From Stanieria sp. NIES-3757 (GTDB lineage Bacteria > Cyanobacteriota > Cyanobacteriia > Cyanobacteriales > Xenococcaceae), in contig AP017375.1 of assembly GCA_002355455.1 (NCBI GenBank), forward strand, positions 4,517,640-4,581,639: a stretch of 64,000 nt of DNA, in the 5' to 3' direction. The number at the start of each line of letters is the position of its first letter. Within the stretch, counting starts at the first letter, position 1. The position numbers and the translations under genes are program-made. Positions 26,328 through 35,363 of the stretch are shown here, in pieces. Under the pieces are notes generated by a model, which saw only the letters and a program-made list of their open reading frames with translations, was not told where the DNA came from and did not search any database.

Positions 26328-27287
26328 ATGAATAATCTGTCTATTTTTGAAAAAAGTACATCAATTGAAACACAATTTAATCCAGAGCATCGGTTAGTAC
26401 TTTATCCAGGAAATGTTTACGAATTTTTAGCAACTATTCCTAACCAGTCTATTACCTTAATAGTTACTTCTCCTCCTTATAACTTAGGTAAAAATTATGA
26501 ACAACGCATCTCAATTCAAGATTATCTTCAACAACAAGAACCAATTATTGAGGAATTAACTAGAGTTTTAAAATCAGATGGTAGTATTTGTTGGCAAGTT
26601 GGTAATTATGTTGAACAAGGTGAAATTTTTCCTTTAGATATTTTTTATTATCAAATCTTTAAAAAATACAATTTTTTGCTCAAAAATAGAATTATCTGGC
26701 ATTTTGGACATGGACTGCACGCATCTAAAAAATTTTCTGGTCGTTACGAAACAATTCTTTGGTTTACTAAAAGCCAAAATTATATTTTCAATTTAGATGC
26801 AGTTAGAGTTCCTTCAAAATATCCAGGTAAACGTCACTATAAAGGAAAAAATAAAGGTAAACCTTCAGGTAACCCCCAAGGAAAAAATCCCTCAGATCTA
26901 TGGCAAATTGCTTTAGAAGAATGGTCAAAAGAAGTCTGGGAAATCCCCAATGTTAAATCAAATCATCCAGAGAAAACAATTCATCCATGTCAATATCCTG
27001 TCGAATTAGTCGAAAGATGCGTTTTAGCTTTAACTAATGAAAATGATTGGGTATTCGATCCTTTTGCTGGTGTTGGTTCATCTTTGATTGCTGCCCTTAA
27101 ACATAATCGTAAAGCAGTAGGTTGCGAAAAAGAACCACAATATTTAGAAATCGCTAAAGAACGAATTAATGCTTATTTTAGCGGTACGCTTATTACCAGA
27201 CCAATGGGAAAACCAGTTTATCAACCGACAGGAAAAGAAAAAATTAGTCAAGTTCCTGATGAATGGGAATTGAAAGAGATAAAATAA
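26328..27287 (+). CDS. Site-specific amino-methyltransferase (N4-cytosine or N6-adenine), solitary
   Basis: 319 residues of a beta-class methyltransferase. The catalytic motif IV is TSPPYNL (47-53) near the N-terminus, and the S-adenosylmethionine motif DPFAGVGSS is at 244-252 near the C-terminus, with CEKEPQYLEIAKERI after it. The segment between (about 125-220, basic, KGKNKGKPSG) is the likely target-recognition part. The S-P-P-Y form occurs in both N4-cytosine and N6-adenine enzymes, so the base cannot be decided. No endonuclease gene adjoins it, so it looks like an orphan methyltransferase of the kind used for genome-wide marking in cyanobacteria. Start is the first ATG. Confidence 0.88.
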   Translation: MNNLSIFEKSTSIETQFNPEHRLVLYPGNVYEFLATIPNQSITLIVTSPPYNLGKNYEQRISIQDYLQQQEPIIEELTRVLKSDGSICWQVGNYVEQGEIFPLDIFYYQIFKKYNFLLKNRIIWHFGHGLHASKKFSGRYETILWFTKSQNYIFNLDAVRVPSKYPGKRHYKGKNKGKPSGNPQGKNPSDLWQIALEEWSKEVWEIPNVKSNHPEKTIHPCQYPVELVERCVLALTNENDWVFDPFAGVGSSLIAALKHNRKAVGCEKEPQYLEIAKERINAYFSGTLITRPMGKPVYQPTGKEKISQVPDEWELKEIK

Positions 27288-27309
27288 TTTAGTCGGCAAA
27301 GAGAATCAA

Positions 27310-27945
27310 TCACTGTTCACTGTAAACGCTTCCATCAGGCATAATTGCACCTGTCAAAATTGCTTTATTTAAATTTACCTGTTCTAAAGAAGCCTGAAAT
27401 AAATTCGCTTCTACCAAAAAAGCTCCTTCTAGATTTGCTCCTCTCAAGTCTGCTCCTGTTAAATCTGCATTGGTTAAATTTGCTTCTTGCAGATTTGCTT
27501 CCCACAAGATTGCATGACTTAAATTTGCACCTCGTAAAAATGTTCTTTGTAAAATAGCTCGGCTCAAAACTGCTCCCTGTAATTGAGCTTTCCCTAAAGA
27601 AGTTTTATATAAAAGTGCTTCCGTTAAATTAGCCTCTCTTAAATCAGCTTCAGTTAAAATTCCTTGACTCAAATTAACCAGTTGTAATGATACTCTGTGT
27701 AAAACCGCTTTTTCTAAATTCGTTCTGGTTAAATTAGCTTCAGTTAATATAGTTTGGCTGAGATTAGCTTCACACAGGATTGCTTTGCTTAAGTCAATTT
27801 CTCTACAATCTGCTCCTGTCAAATAAGCTTGACTCAAATCGATCGCTTGTAAGTCTACTCCTCGTAAAATCATCTGAGAAAGGTTAACTCCTCTAAAGTC
27901 TCTTTCCCCCATTGCATAACGTTTCAACAAATCTTCTGTGTTCAT
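27310..27945 (-). CDS. Pentapeptide-repeat protein
   Basis: 211 residues, about 30 successive A(N/D)Lxx-type pentapeptides (for example ANLSQ, ANLTR, ADLRE, ANLQE) covering residues 18-200. They are expected to form a right-handed four-sided beta-helix. There is no signal peptide and no membrane segment, so it is cytoplasmic. Repeats are abundant in cyanobacteria and mostly of unknown function; a few DNA-mimicking members bind gyrase. No such role can be claimed. It converges with the amino-methyltransferase, leaving 22 bases between the stops. Confidence 0.85.
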   Translation of the reverse strand: MNTEDLLKRYAMGERDFRGVNLSQMILRGVDLQAIDLSQAYLTGADCREIDLSKAILCEANLSQTILTEANLTRTNLEKAVLHRVSLQLVNLSQGILTEADLREANLTEALLYKTSLGKAQLQGAVLSRAILQRTFLRGANLSHAILWEANLQEANLTNADLTGADLRGANLEGAFLVEANLFQASLEQVNLNKAILTGAIMPDGSVYSEQ

Positions 27946-28150
27946 TCCTTTTATTATCTATTCAACATTCCTCCTTAATTTCGTTAATAAAATTTAACAA
28001 GAAAATTTAAGTATAAATACTTAATTAACATTTTATTAATGTTTTCTGTGCCAGTAGGTAAATTTAATATGACAAATTATTAAATTTTTAATCTAAATAT
28101 TAAAAAAGTATTAAATTAACAGAAAGAACAATAATTTAAATAACAAATCC

Positions 28151-29989
28151 TTGCCTAACTCCAACTCAAAAGCAAATCAAGAAATGCTTACTTTACAGAC
28201 TGAGAGAGAGAAATTGGTAGCAGCCATTGCTCTTCGGATTAGGCAGTCTCTAGATTTAGATGTTATTCTCAATCAAACAGTAGAAGAAGTTAGACAATTT
28301 TTACAAGCAGATCGAGTATTAATCTTTCGCTTTGAACCCGATTGGAGTGGACTGATAGTAGTAGAATCTTTGGTTTCACCTTGGCAAGCGGTTTTTGGTC
28401 AAAAAATTCATGACCCCTGTTTTACAAAAAATCATATTAAACAATATCAACAGGGAAGAGTTCAAGTCATAGAAAATATTTACGCTGCTAACTTATCTTC
28501 CTGTCACATTGATTTACTAGCTAGTCTTGAGGTAAAAGCCAACTTAGTTGTGCCGATTGTAGCAGAAGAAGAGTTATGGGGTTTGTTAATTGCCCAACAG
28601 TGTAGTGGTACTCGGAAATGGCATTTAGCTGAAGTCGAATTACTGAAACAATTAGCAATTCAAGTAGGAATTGCCATTCAACAAGCCGAACTCTACCAAC
28701 AAGTCCAAAGTTTCAATATTTACCTCGAAAGAAAAGTTAAGCAGCGCACCAGTCAACTACAACAAGCTTTACAGTTTGAAGCTTTAATTCGGCGAGTTAC
28801 AGAAAAAGTTAGAGACAGCTTTGATGAAGGACAAATTTTGCAAATTGTTACTCAAGAATTAGCAAAGGTTCTCAAGATTGAACGCTGCAAAATCGAACTT
28901 TACGATCCTCTTCAAGAAATAGCAACTATTGTTTATGAATATACAACCAGTTCTCTTACTTGCCAGGGTATAGTGAGACAAGTAGCCGATTTTCCAGAAT
29001 TATATCAACAACTTTTAGAGAAACAAACTTTACAATTTGTCGAAATAATTCCCGAACTCAGTCCGAAAAGAACCCAAGCTACCCGGCTGGTTTGTCCAAT
29101 TTTTGACGATCAAGGAATTTTAGGCAATCTTTGGTTATTGAAACCGAGAGAGCAAATATTTGATAAATTTGAAATTCGTTTGGTACAGCAAGTTGCCAAT
29201 CAATGCGCGATCGCTATTCGTCAGGCTCGACTTTATGAAACTGCTCAAACACAAGTACAGGAATTAGCAAAACTCAATAATCTTAAAGACGACTTTCTTA
29301 AAACTATTTCCCATGAATTACGTACTCCGATGAGTAGTATTTTGCTTGCTTCTCAAACTCTTGAAAAACTGATCGAGACTGGTCAGCAACAGAGAATTGA
29401 GTCTCGTATATTTAAGCAAGTGTTTAGAATTTTTAAAAACTCTTGTAAGCAACAAAATAAACTAGTTACCGATCTACTGACTCTTTGTTATATCGATGCC
29501 GATAACGTCACTTTGATGCCCGAATGGGTCGATCTCAAAGTTTGGCTTCCAACAATAGTAGAATCTTTCCGAGAACAAACTCAATATCACCAGCAACAGT
29601 TAATTATCAATCTCTTACCCGAATTACCTTTATTAGAATCCGATCTTTCTTTTTTAGAACGGATTGTCAACGAACTACTTAATAATGCTTGTAAGTACAC
29701 CCCTGCGGGAGAGACAATTATGGTTTCTGCTTGGGCGACACAAGATACACTTAGTTTAAGTTTTAGCAATTCTGGCATAGAAATTGCATCAGAAGAACAA
29801 AAATGCATCTTTGAAAAATTTTATCGGATTCCCAGTCACGATCCTTGGCAATATGGTGGAACTGGTATCGGATTAGCTTTAGTCAAGAAGTTGGTAGAAC
29901 TGTTAAGTGCAACTATTGAAGTTGAGAGTCACGCTAGCCAAACAACATTTACACTTCAATTTCCTTTAGAAGCCAAAAACCTAGCTTAA
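28151..29989 (+). CDS. Histidine kinase with a predicted DXCF-type cyanobacteriochrome GAF
   Basis: 612 residues from a TTG; an ATG at 28184 (residue 12) is an alternative start. Residues 20-185 are a GAF whose sequence fits bilin-binding cyanobacteriochromes: HDPCF at 87-91 (the DXCF motif, Cys90), SSCHIDLL with Cys118 next to His119, and KANLVVPI then LWGLLIAQQC. The two cysteines are 28 apart, the same spacing as in known DXCF photoreceptors. After a coiled coil (about 180-210) comes a second GAF (about 215-375) without these cysteines. HisKA follows with His388 in SHELRTP and HATPase with GGTGIGLALV. No membrane anchor. Expected to sense blue/green-range light and phosphorylate an unlinked regulator. 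Chromophore binding is a prediction. Confidence 0.85.
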   Translation: MPNSNSKANQEMLTLQTEREKLVAAIALRIRQSLDLDVILNQTVEEVRQFLQADRVLIFRFEPDWSGLIVVESLVSPWQAVFGQKIHDPCFTKNHIKQYQQGRVQVIENIYAANLSSCHIDLLASLEVKANLVVPIVAEEELWGLLIAQQCSGTRKWHLAEVELLKQLAIQVGIAIQQAELYQQVQSFNIYLERKVKQRTSQLQQALQFEALIRRVTEKVRDSFDEGQILQIVTQELAKVLKIERCKIELYDPLQEIATIVYEYTTSSLTCQGIVRQVADFPELYQQLLEKQTLQFVEIIPELSPKRTQATRLVCPIFDDQGILGNLWLLKPREQIFDKFEIRLVQQVANQCAIAIRQARLYETAQTQVQELAKLNNLKDDFLKTISHELRTPMSSILLASQTLEKLIETGQQQRIESRIFKQVFRIFKNSCKQQNKLVTDLLTLCYIDADNVTLMPEWVDLKVWLPTIVESFREQTQYHQQQLIINLLPELPLLESDLSFLERIVNELLNNACKYTPAGETIMVSAWATQDTLSLSFSNSGIEIASEEQKCIFEKFYRIPSHDPWQYGGTGIGLALVKKLVELLSATIEVESHASQTTFTLQFPLEAKNLA

Positions 29990-30120
29990 AATGTTTTACG
30001 GCTATTCGAGCACCAGAAAATCCAAGTAGATTAAGTTAAATTCACAATGATGAACTAATTTGAAATTTTATGGCATTTTCTTAAATAGAAACATTCTAGG
30101 TAAGCTATCAAGCTAGCATT

Positions 30121-30336
30121 TTAGTTTAAAGCAGATTCTGCCAAATCGCGAATCAGCATAGTTTTAGTATTCAGGTAAGATTCTACCTTTTCTCGCTCGT
30201 GAGAGCTAAGTAAGATTTCTTGTTGAAGTCTTTCGATCACATAGGAAGTGAGTTTTGTATCGCTCCAGTCGACAATTGTATCAGTTTGTATATTGCCGAT
30301 CATAGACCAAAGCAGACGTAGTGTTGTCGAATTCAT
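30121..30336 (-). CDS. Small uncharacterised protein
   Basis: 71 residues, wholly helical in character, with a C-terminal amphipathic stretch (LLSSHEREKVESYLNTK). GGAAGG six bases before the ATG is a strong ribosome binding site, which supports translation. Convergent with the cyanobacteriochrome kinase. No family recognised; proteins of this kind are common short cyanobacterial hypotheticals. Confidence 0.6.
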   Translation of the reverse strand: MNSTTLRLLWSMIGNIQTDTIVDWSDTKLTSYVIERLQQEILLSSHEREKVESYLNTKTMLIRDLAESALN

Positions 30337-30517
30337 GATTACCTTCCTTCAGTCACTCTACTACTACAAATTAGTTCATCACCTTTTTTATTTAATAATG
30401 TTTTTAGATTTTTGGGTGTGCTTTGCCCTTTTACGTTACAAATATTAAAAGAGTTTTCTGGTTAAATTGCCTCAAACCTTGGTTAAGACGCTTATAATTA
30501 GGAGTTTTTGGGCTACT

Positions 30518-31507
30518 TTAGTGGTAAATCAAGATTGTCAACAATACTTGCACAATTAAAGCGATCGCGAGCCACCATAAAAAACAACCACGAGTCAACC
30601 CCAAAGCTTGTTGAACGATTTTTGGGGTAATGGGATGAATTGCTTCGCCCAACAATGGCTTCTGCTTGACTATTCCTTGATAAGTATTAACTCCTCCCAA
30701 CTGCACTCCTAAAATTGCAGCATAAATACCTTCACTCCAACCAGAATTAGGGCTAGGGTCTTTAACTGCATCTTGACGACACAAAGCTAAAACTTGTCTT
30801 GGTTTTCCTGAATATAAAGCCAACGTTAAAACTGTTAAACGACAAGGAACCCAAGTCAGTCGATCTTCCAATTGCGCGCTAAACCATCCTAGATCCGTAT
30901 AAGGTTCATGACGATAACCAATCATCGAATCTAGAGTACTTGCAGCCTTATAACCCAAAGCTAACGGAACACTACCTATTCCTGGGATAAACGCCCCCAA
31001 AATCGCATAAAACAAAGGTGCAGTTACACCATCAACTGCATTTTCTGCTACAGTCTCCAAAATAGCCCGCAAAATTTCTGACTCAGATAAATTATCCGTA
31101 TCTCGACCGACATAAAAACTTAAACGAAAACGAGCCGTTTTGAGATCTCCTTTTCCCAAAGGTTGAAGAACATCTTCGGCTGCTAATCTTAAACTTTTTC
31201 CTGCAAAGCAACTTGCTAGCACCACGGTTGCTATTATTATCCCCAACCAAAAATTAATTAAATTGCTTACCCAGACAATCAACCAACCAAACACACTGCT
31301 ACCAAAAATTAAGAGTAAACTTAACAAAATTCCTTGCAGACGACGTTGCCTTGGTTGCTGATACAAATTGAGGGTAAATTTAGTAAATTTAGTAATTGCC
31401 CAACCCATTACTTGAACAGGATGTAGCCAACCGCTAGGATCTCCAATTAGATAATCCCAAATAGCTGCAAGCAGTAAGACTAAAAATACCTGTTCTAGTG
31501 CCAGCAT
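30518..31507 (-). CDS. cbiB: Adenosylcobinamide-phosphate synthase CbiB/CobD
   Basis: 329 residues, integral membrane protein with about five helices. It has the family hallmarks WDYLIGDPSGWLHPVQVMG (about 16-34), ETVAENAVDGVTAPLFY (about 151-167), YKAASTLDSMIGYRHEPYTDLG (about 185-205) and DAVKDPSPNSGWSE (about 245-258). It joins aminopropanol phosphate to cobyric acid in the later part of the cobalamin pathway. Length is normal. No other cobalamin gene is adjacent. The 177 bases upstream do not show the conserved core of a cobalamin riboswitch. Confidence 0.92.
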   Translation of the reverse strand: MLALEQVFLVLLLAAIWDYLIGDPSGWLHPVQVMGWAITKFTKFTLNLYQQPRQRRLQGILLSLLLIFGSSVFGWLIVWVSNLINFWLGIIIATVVLASCFAGKSLRLAAEDVLQPLGKGDLKTARFRLSFYVGRDTDNLSESEILRAILETVAENAVDGVTAPLFYAILGAFIPGIGSVPLALGYKAASTLDSMIGYRHEPYTDLGWFSAQLEDRLTWVPCRLTVLTLALYSGKPRQVLALCRQDAVKDPSPNSGWSEGIYAAILGVQLGGVNTYQGIVKQKPLLGEAIHPITPKIVQQALGLTRGCFLWWLAIALIVQVLLTILIYH

Positions 31508-31684
31508 TTTTGACCAGTTTATAAAAATAAAGTTAAAGCCTTAGTTATTTTGACAAACTTAAAGTAGTCTTTTTAACTATCAAAATAAATCTCTACTACT
31601 AAATTAGGATGAGCCTTAGGAAACCTACTATTATACTGCCTACTCTTGATTAATCAATTAAGTCAATCTTAATTTGAGTTATGA

Positions 31685-32077
31685 TTAGTTATTTTGTATT
31701 TTATGAACATTTTCTTCCCAGTTTATCCCATCAAAAGATTTAACTTGAAATTGAGAAATTACATCGTCGTCTAAACAGCGGATATTAATATCTATCCATC
31801 CAGGATGAGAGCGGGGATAGTAAAAAGAATGAATCCCACAAATCGAGCAAAAAATATGTTTAGCTGTCCCTGTATTAAAAGTATAAGTAGTTAAAAATTC
31901 TTCTCCTTTAAGTAAAGTGAAATTGCTTGGTGGTACAATCAAATGTAAAAAACCTTTTTTACGGCAAATTGAACAGTTACAGTCTTCTACTTCCCAGCGA
32001 TCAACTACTACTTGAAAACGGACTGACCCACAATGACAACCACCTTGATAAATAACTGATTTTTTATCTTCACTCAT
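31685..32077 (-). CDS. GFA-family (CENP-V/Gfa-like) zinc protein
   Basis: I start at the ATG at 32077 (MSEDKK), 24 codons inside the longest frame, because the longer form would overlap the upstream gene and lacks family sequence. 130 residues. The cysteine pattern of the GFA fold is complete: GGCHCGSV (about 12-19), CNCSICRKKG (about 32-41), and FCSICGIHSFY (about 74-84). Members are zinc proteins named after a formaldehyde-glutathione adduct activity now doubted; actual substrate unknown. It follows the Rrf2 gene by 16 bases, so the regulator probably controls it. Confidence 0.85.
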   Translation of the reverse strand: MSEDKKSVIYQGGCHCGSVRFQVVVDRWEVEDCNCSICRKKGFLHLIVPPSNFTLLKGEEFLTTYTFNTGTAKHIFCSICGIHSFYYPRSHPGWIDINIRCLDDDVISQFQVKSFDGINWEENVHKIQNN

Positions 32078-32093
32078 AGCTTTAATTTTGTAA

Positions 32094-32537
32094 TTAAACA
32101 ATAAAATTATTTTCTTCTCCTTGGGCTGCTTGCCAACTGCGAGCATCATAATATAGATCGGCTAAAGTAATACTATATAAAGCTTCTTTCAATTTTTGGT
32201 TTAGTTTTTTCCACAAACTAAAAGTTACCCAATCTTCAGCGATATTTATATCAGGTGTATAGCTAGATAAAGGATTGATATTTTCTCCAACGGCTTCCAA
32301 AATTTGCCCTAAAGAAATTTGTTTTGGTTGACAAGCTAATTGATAACCTCCTTGCGCTCCTCTAATAGAATTAACTAATCCAGCACGCCTCATTTCTATC
32401 AATAATTTTTCCAAATAAGGTGCAGGTAAACCCTGACGTTGTGCGATCGCATTAACTGATGCCGGTCCGTATCCTGGTTGTAAACTAAGATCTAACAATG
32501 CTTTTACACTATAGTGACCTTTAGTTGTTAACTTCAT
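32094..32537 (-). CDS. Rrf2-family transcriptional regulator
   Basis: 147 residues. The winged helix-turn-helix starts at MKLTTKGHYSVKALLDL and includes VNAIAQRQGLPAPYLEKLL (about 28-46) and the wing SIRGAQGGYQLA (about 57-68), all typical of Rrf2/IscR. The three cysteines that hold an Fe-S cluster in IscR-type members (about positions 90-105) are absent, and the only cysteine is in LACQP. It should therefore not be an iron-sulfur sensor. It leads a two-gene unit with the GFA protein. The ATG is preceded by AAGATGAAG-type sequence. Confidence 0.88.
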   Translation of the reverse strand: MKLTTKGHYSVKALLDLSLQPGYGPASVNAIAQRQGLPAPYLEKLLIEMRRAGLVNSIRGAQGGYQLACQPKQISLGQILEAVGENINPLSSYTPDINIAEDWVTFSLWKKLNQKLKEALYSITLADLYYDARSWQAAQGEENNFIV

Positions 32538-32770
32538 CTTCTATATTCAATTGTAAGGAAAACATTTATCAAGAACTTAAATTTTTTTTTTTACAGATTC
32601 AATAATAATTTAGCTATTTAACTCAATTAATCTAGATTAAAATTTAATTAATTATGCTTAATGAGTGTAAGATAGTTTTATATATAGATAGCAAAGTAAG
32701 ATATTATTATCTTTGCATTCTTATTTTAGAAGCAAATCTGTAAACCACATATTAGTTTTAGTTTAAGTTG

Positions 32771-33157
32771 ATGGCAAAAACAAACCAACCGCAACCTTTA
32801 ACAGGACAAGAGTTGCTGACCAAAGTAAAGGAGTTAGGCAATCTCTCTAAAGAAGAAAAAGCAAGAGAGTGTGGCTATTACACCGTTACTAAAAATGGAG
32901 TAGAACGAGTTAATATGATGAAATTCCTTAATGCTTTGATTGATGCAGAAGGAATTGAATTAGATAGCACTTCTAACGGTCAAGGAAGAGGTGGTCGTTC
33001 TGCTAGTTATCGTATTAGTGTACAGTCTAACCATAATTTGTTGATTGGTTCTGCTTATACAAAAAAAATGGGTTTAAAACCAGGAGATGAATTTGAAATA
33101 ACATTAGGTAGAAAACACATTCATCTTCGCCAACTTGATGCTGACGAACAAGAGTAA
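32771..33157 (+). CDS. Cyanobacterial AbrB-like transcription factor (cyAbrB)
   Basis: 128 residues from the ATG at 32771; a TTG just upstream is not needed. cyAbrB proteins have a characteristic N-terminal region (LTGQELLTKVKELGNLSKEEKARECGYYTVTK, here 10-41, written across family positions). Their AbrB swapped-hairpin domain lies at the C-terminus (TKKMGLKPGDEFEITLG, about 97-113), the reverse of Bacillus AbrB. In cyanobacteria cyAbrB1 and cyAbrB2 are global regulators of carbon and nitrogen balance. Which of the two this is cannot be settled here. It is divergent from the Rrf2 gene across a 230-base AT-rich spacer. Confidence 0.88.
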   Translation: MAKTNQPQPLTGQELLTKVKELGNLSKEEKARECGYYTVTKNGVERVNMMKFLNALIDAEGIELDSTSNGQGRGGRSASYRISVQSNHNLLIGSAYTKKMGLKPGDEFEITLGRKHIHLRQLDADEQE

Positions 33158-33244
33158 AAAACTACCAAGCTAAATAATAATAGCGATACAACTCAAGTCA
33201 ATTCTACTAATTATTGATAGTTAGAGTCATAATCGATTTCTTAA

Positions 33245-33325
33245 GGCGTTGTTTAGTCAGAGATTACTCCGCCGTACAACGACGGAGCCTGCTCTGACCG
33301 TTGGTCAAAATTAACTAAACGGCGT
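33245..33325. repeat. Nested palindromic intergenic element
   Basis: Three nested arms can pair: an outer arm 33246-33257 with 33314-33325 (12 positions, three as G-U in RNA), CAGAG (33259-33263) with CTCTG (33292-33296), and a GC-rich inner hairpin CTCCGCCGT (33267-33275) with CGACGGAG (33280-33287, one mismatch). GC content is far above the surrounding AT-rich DNA. It lies between the converging cyAbrB and glycosyltransferase genes and has no following T-run, so it is not a standard terminator. It may be a small mobile palindromic element. Confidence 0.5.
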
Positions 33326-33373
33326 CTCATAATTAATTAGATTTATTAAATAGTATTTGGTTTGTTTATTTAT

Positions 33374-35005
33374 TTATTTAAGATTTTTTATTGCCAAAAA
33401 CCAATCAACAGACTGGTTATTAATAACTGGAATGAGATTTTGCTTGGCTATCGGTAAATATTTTAAGGTAGAGTGATCAATTAATAAATAAGAATTAGAT
33501 AATTCTTGCCAGTATTGTTGAAGTTGCTCTTGTGGTACAGCAACTACTTGGTGTTCACTATAAAAATTTAAAGAGGAACGATTATAACTAAAAGAAGTAT
33601 AAACGATTTGATCTTTAGGTACATACTGTTTGATTATTTGAGCAACAGGTTTAACAGGATAAGCTTGATTTAATTCCCAAAGCCAGTGAGATGAACTAAC
33701 TAATAAGAAAAGAGAAATATAAGTCCCCCAAAATAACAAGAAGATAAATTGAACTTCTCTTTTAGCTATCAATAAAGCTGTGATTGTCAGAGTAATTGCG
33801 ACTGAAGCACAAACTAATAATAAAGAAAGTTCTAAGTCATCTTGCCAAATTAAATATAGTCCAGTGACACTAGCAATAAATGCTAATAAGCTTAATACCA
33901 CCATGAAGGGACGAGGATAAACAGTATAACTGGGTAAATTATAAATTTGATACAGTTTAATTCCTCCTGCCAAAGCCAAGGCTGGGTAAAGTGGCAAAAT
34001 ATACCAAGGTAGTTTAGTTACCATTAAGGAAATCGCTAGAAAATAAACTCCACTCCAAACCAAAATCAGTTTTGCCCAACCCCAATGACGATTTTCCCAA
34101 GCTAGTTTCCAACCATAAATAGCGAAAATTAACCAAGGCCAAGTAAATTTGAGAATTTCAATCAAATAATAGCCAGGAATCTTGGGATGACCTTCGACTA
34201 CCGACCAAATTCTTGCCCAAGATTGAATAATACTTCTCCAATCAAACAATAACTCTTGATAATAATGCCATTGAGCCACATACCAAAATAGAACTGGTAT
34301 ACTACCTAGAATTATTCCACTCCAAAGGTAAACCGAAGTAATTAATCGAGGAGTATCCCAAGCTAGAAAAATTAAAACAATTAGTCCTACCAATAATCCT
34401 GTAATTCCTTGAGTTAGAGAAATTAAACTAAAACTAATTCCTGCAATTAAAGTCCAACGTAAGTCTCTTCTTGCCCGTAGAATTGACCAAAAAGTCAGCA
34501 ATTCAAAACAAAGTAAAGGTCCATCTAAAATAGCTAAACGTCCGTAATGAACTATTGGTAATAAAGTTAAATAAATTAATGCTGAAAATAAAGCTGGAAT
34601 ACGAGCAACAAAAATTTCTCGACCAATACCATAAAGTAAAATGACTGAAATAGCAGTGAGTAAAGCACAAGGAAAGCGCACAGTCCATTCACTAATCCCT
34701 GCGATCGCATATATACCAGCAATCAAATTATGAATCAGAGGAGGTTGATTTAGATAAGGTTTTTCCCAAAGAGTAGGAAAAAGCCAACGCCAAGAATCTT
34801 CGGGAGCTTGCCAAATTTCCTTAGCCACTTGAGCGATCGTAGCTTCATCTCCATCTAGTAAAGGTAAACTACCCAAATTAGTACTAAATAACAGTAAGGA
34901 TGCCAATAATAAACCAACAATACAAAAATATTCGAGCCACTGTTCTTCTTGACGTAGTTTATTTTTTTGAGAGCGCTTCCAAAGAGAAGTTTGATGAGAT
35001 GACAT
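33374..35005 (-). CDS. Family-39-type (ArnT/PMT-like) membrane glycosyltransferase
   Basis: 543 residues with 11-13 transmembrane helices. The first large periplasmic loop begins LGSLPLLDGDEATIAQVAKE (about 46-65), where the acidic pair in DGDEA is the catalytic site of this family, and continues with EKPYLNQPPLIH (about 81-92). Later, VTKLPWYILPLYPALAL is also typical. Enzymes of this type move a sugar from a polyprenyl-phosphate carrier to lipid or protein outside the membrane. Acceptor and sugar are unknown. It has a soluble C-terminal part (about 450-543). It stands alone on this strand. Confidence 0.85.
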   Translation of the reverse strand: MSSHQTSLWKRSQKNKLRQEEQWLEYFCIVGLLLASLLLFSTNLGSLPLLDGDEATIAQVAKEIWQAPEDSWRWLFPTLWEKPYLNQPPLIHNLIAGIYAIAGISEWTVRFPCALLTAISVILLYGIGREIFVARIPALFSALIYLTLLPIVHYGRLAILDGPLLCFELLTFWSILRARRDLRWTLIAGISFSLISLTQGITGLLVGLIVLIFLAWDTPRLITSVYLWSGIILGSIPVLFWYVAQWHYYQELLFDWRSIIQSWARIWSVVEGHPKIPGYYLIEILKFTWPWLIFAIYGWKLAWENRHWGWAKLILVWSGVYFLAISLMVTKLPWYILPLYPALALAGGIKLYQIYNLPSYTVYPRPFMVVLSLLAFIASVTGLYLIWQDDLELSLLLVCASVAITLTITALLIAKREVQFIFLLFWGTYISLFLLVSSSHWLWELNQAYPVKPVAQIIKQYVPKDQIVYTSFSYNRSSLNFYSEHQVVAVPQEQLQQYWQELSNSYLLIDHSTLKYLPIAKQNLIPVINNQSVDWFLAIKNLK

Positions 35006-35363
35006 AATTAAACAAGATCGACTAAATTGTTAAGATAACAATTATTACCAGGGCGATTAAATTTTTACCCCTTAATTTTGCCAGGATTTACTGCCTAATT
35101 GTAGTTTTAATTGTTAACAGTTTTTACTGATATAGTTTGAATAGCTTATTCTCTGCAAAAGAAAACGTGTAATTATTTTTAGTCAACTGTTAGCAGAACC
35201 AAAATGTTAAAATACCCCAAATAAATCATTTATTTCTTAAATTAAAGTTTTATTGGCAAACATCTACTCTAGTTTATAGTTTAAATTTTTTGTCTGAAAT
35301 ATTAGAAACTTTTCGAGCCCAAATTTTCAGACCTGCGCCAGAACGTTTATAATCGATTGGCTT
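35006..35363. other. Divergent intergenic region
   Basis: 358 bases between the glycosyltransferase and the antiporter genes, which are divergent. It must contain both promoters. I see AT-rich sequence without a clear operator or RNA fold. Confidence 0.35.

Noticed and set aside
28021-28150. Possible attachment site or repeat before the cyanobacteriochrome kinase
   Set aside because: The short TTAAAT-type repeats are explained by extreme AT content.
31508-31684. Possible cobalamin riboswitch upstream of cbiB
   Set aside because: The spacer is only 177 bases and the conserved riboswitch core was not found.
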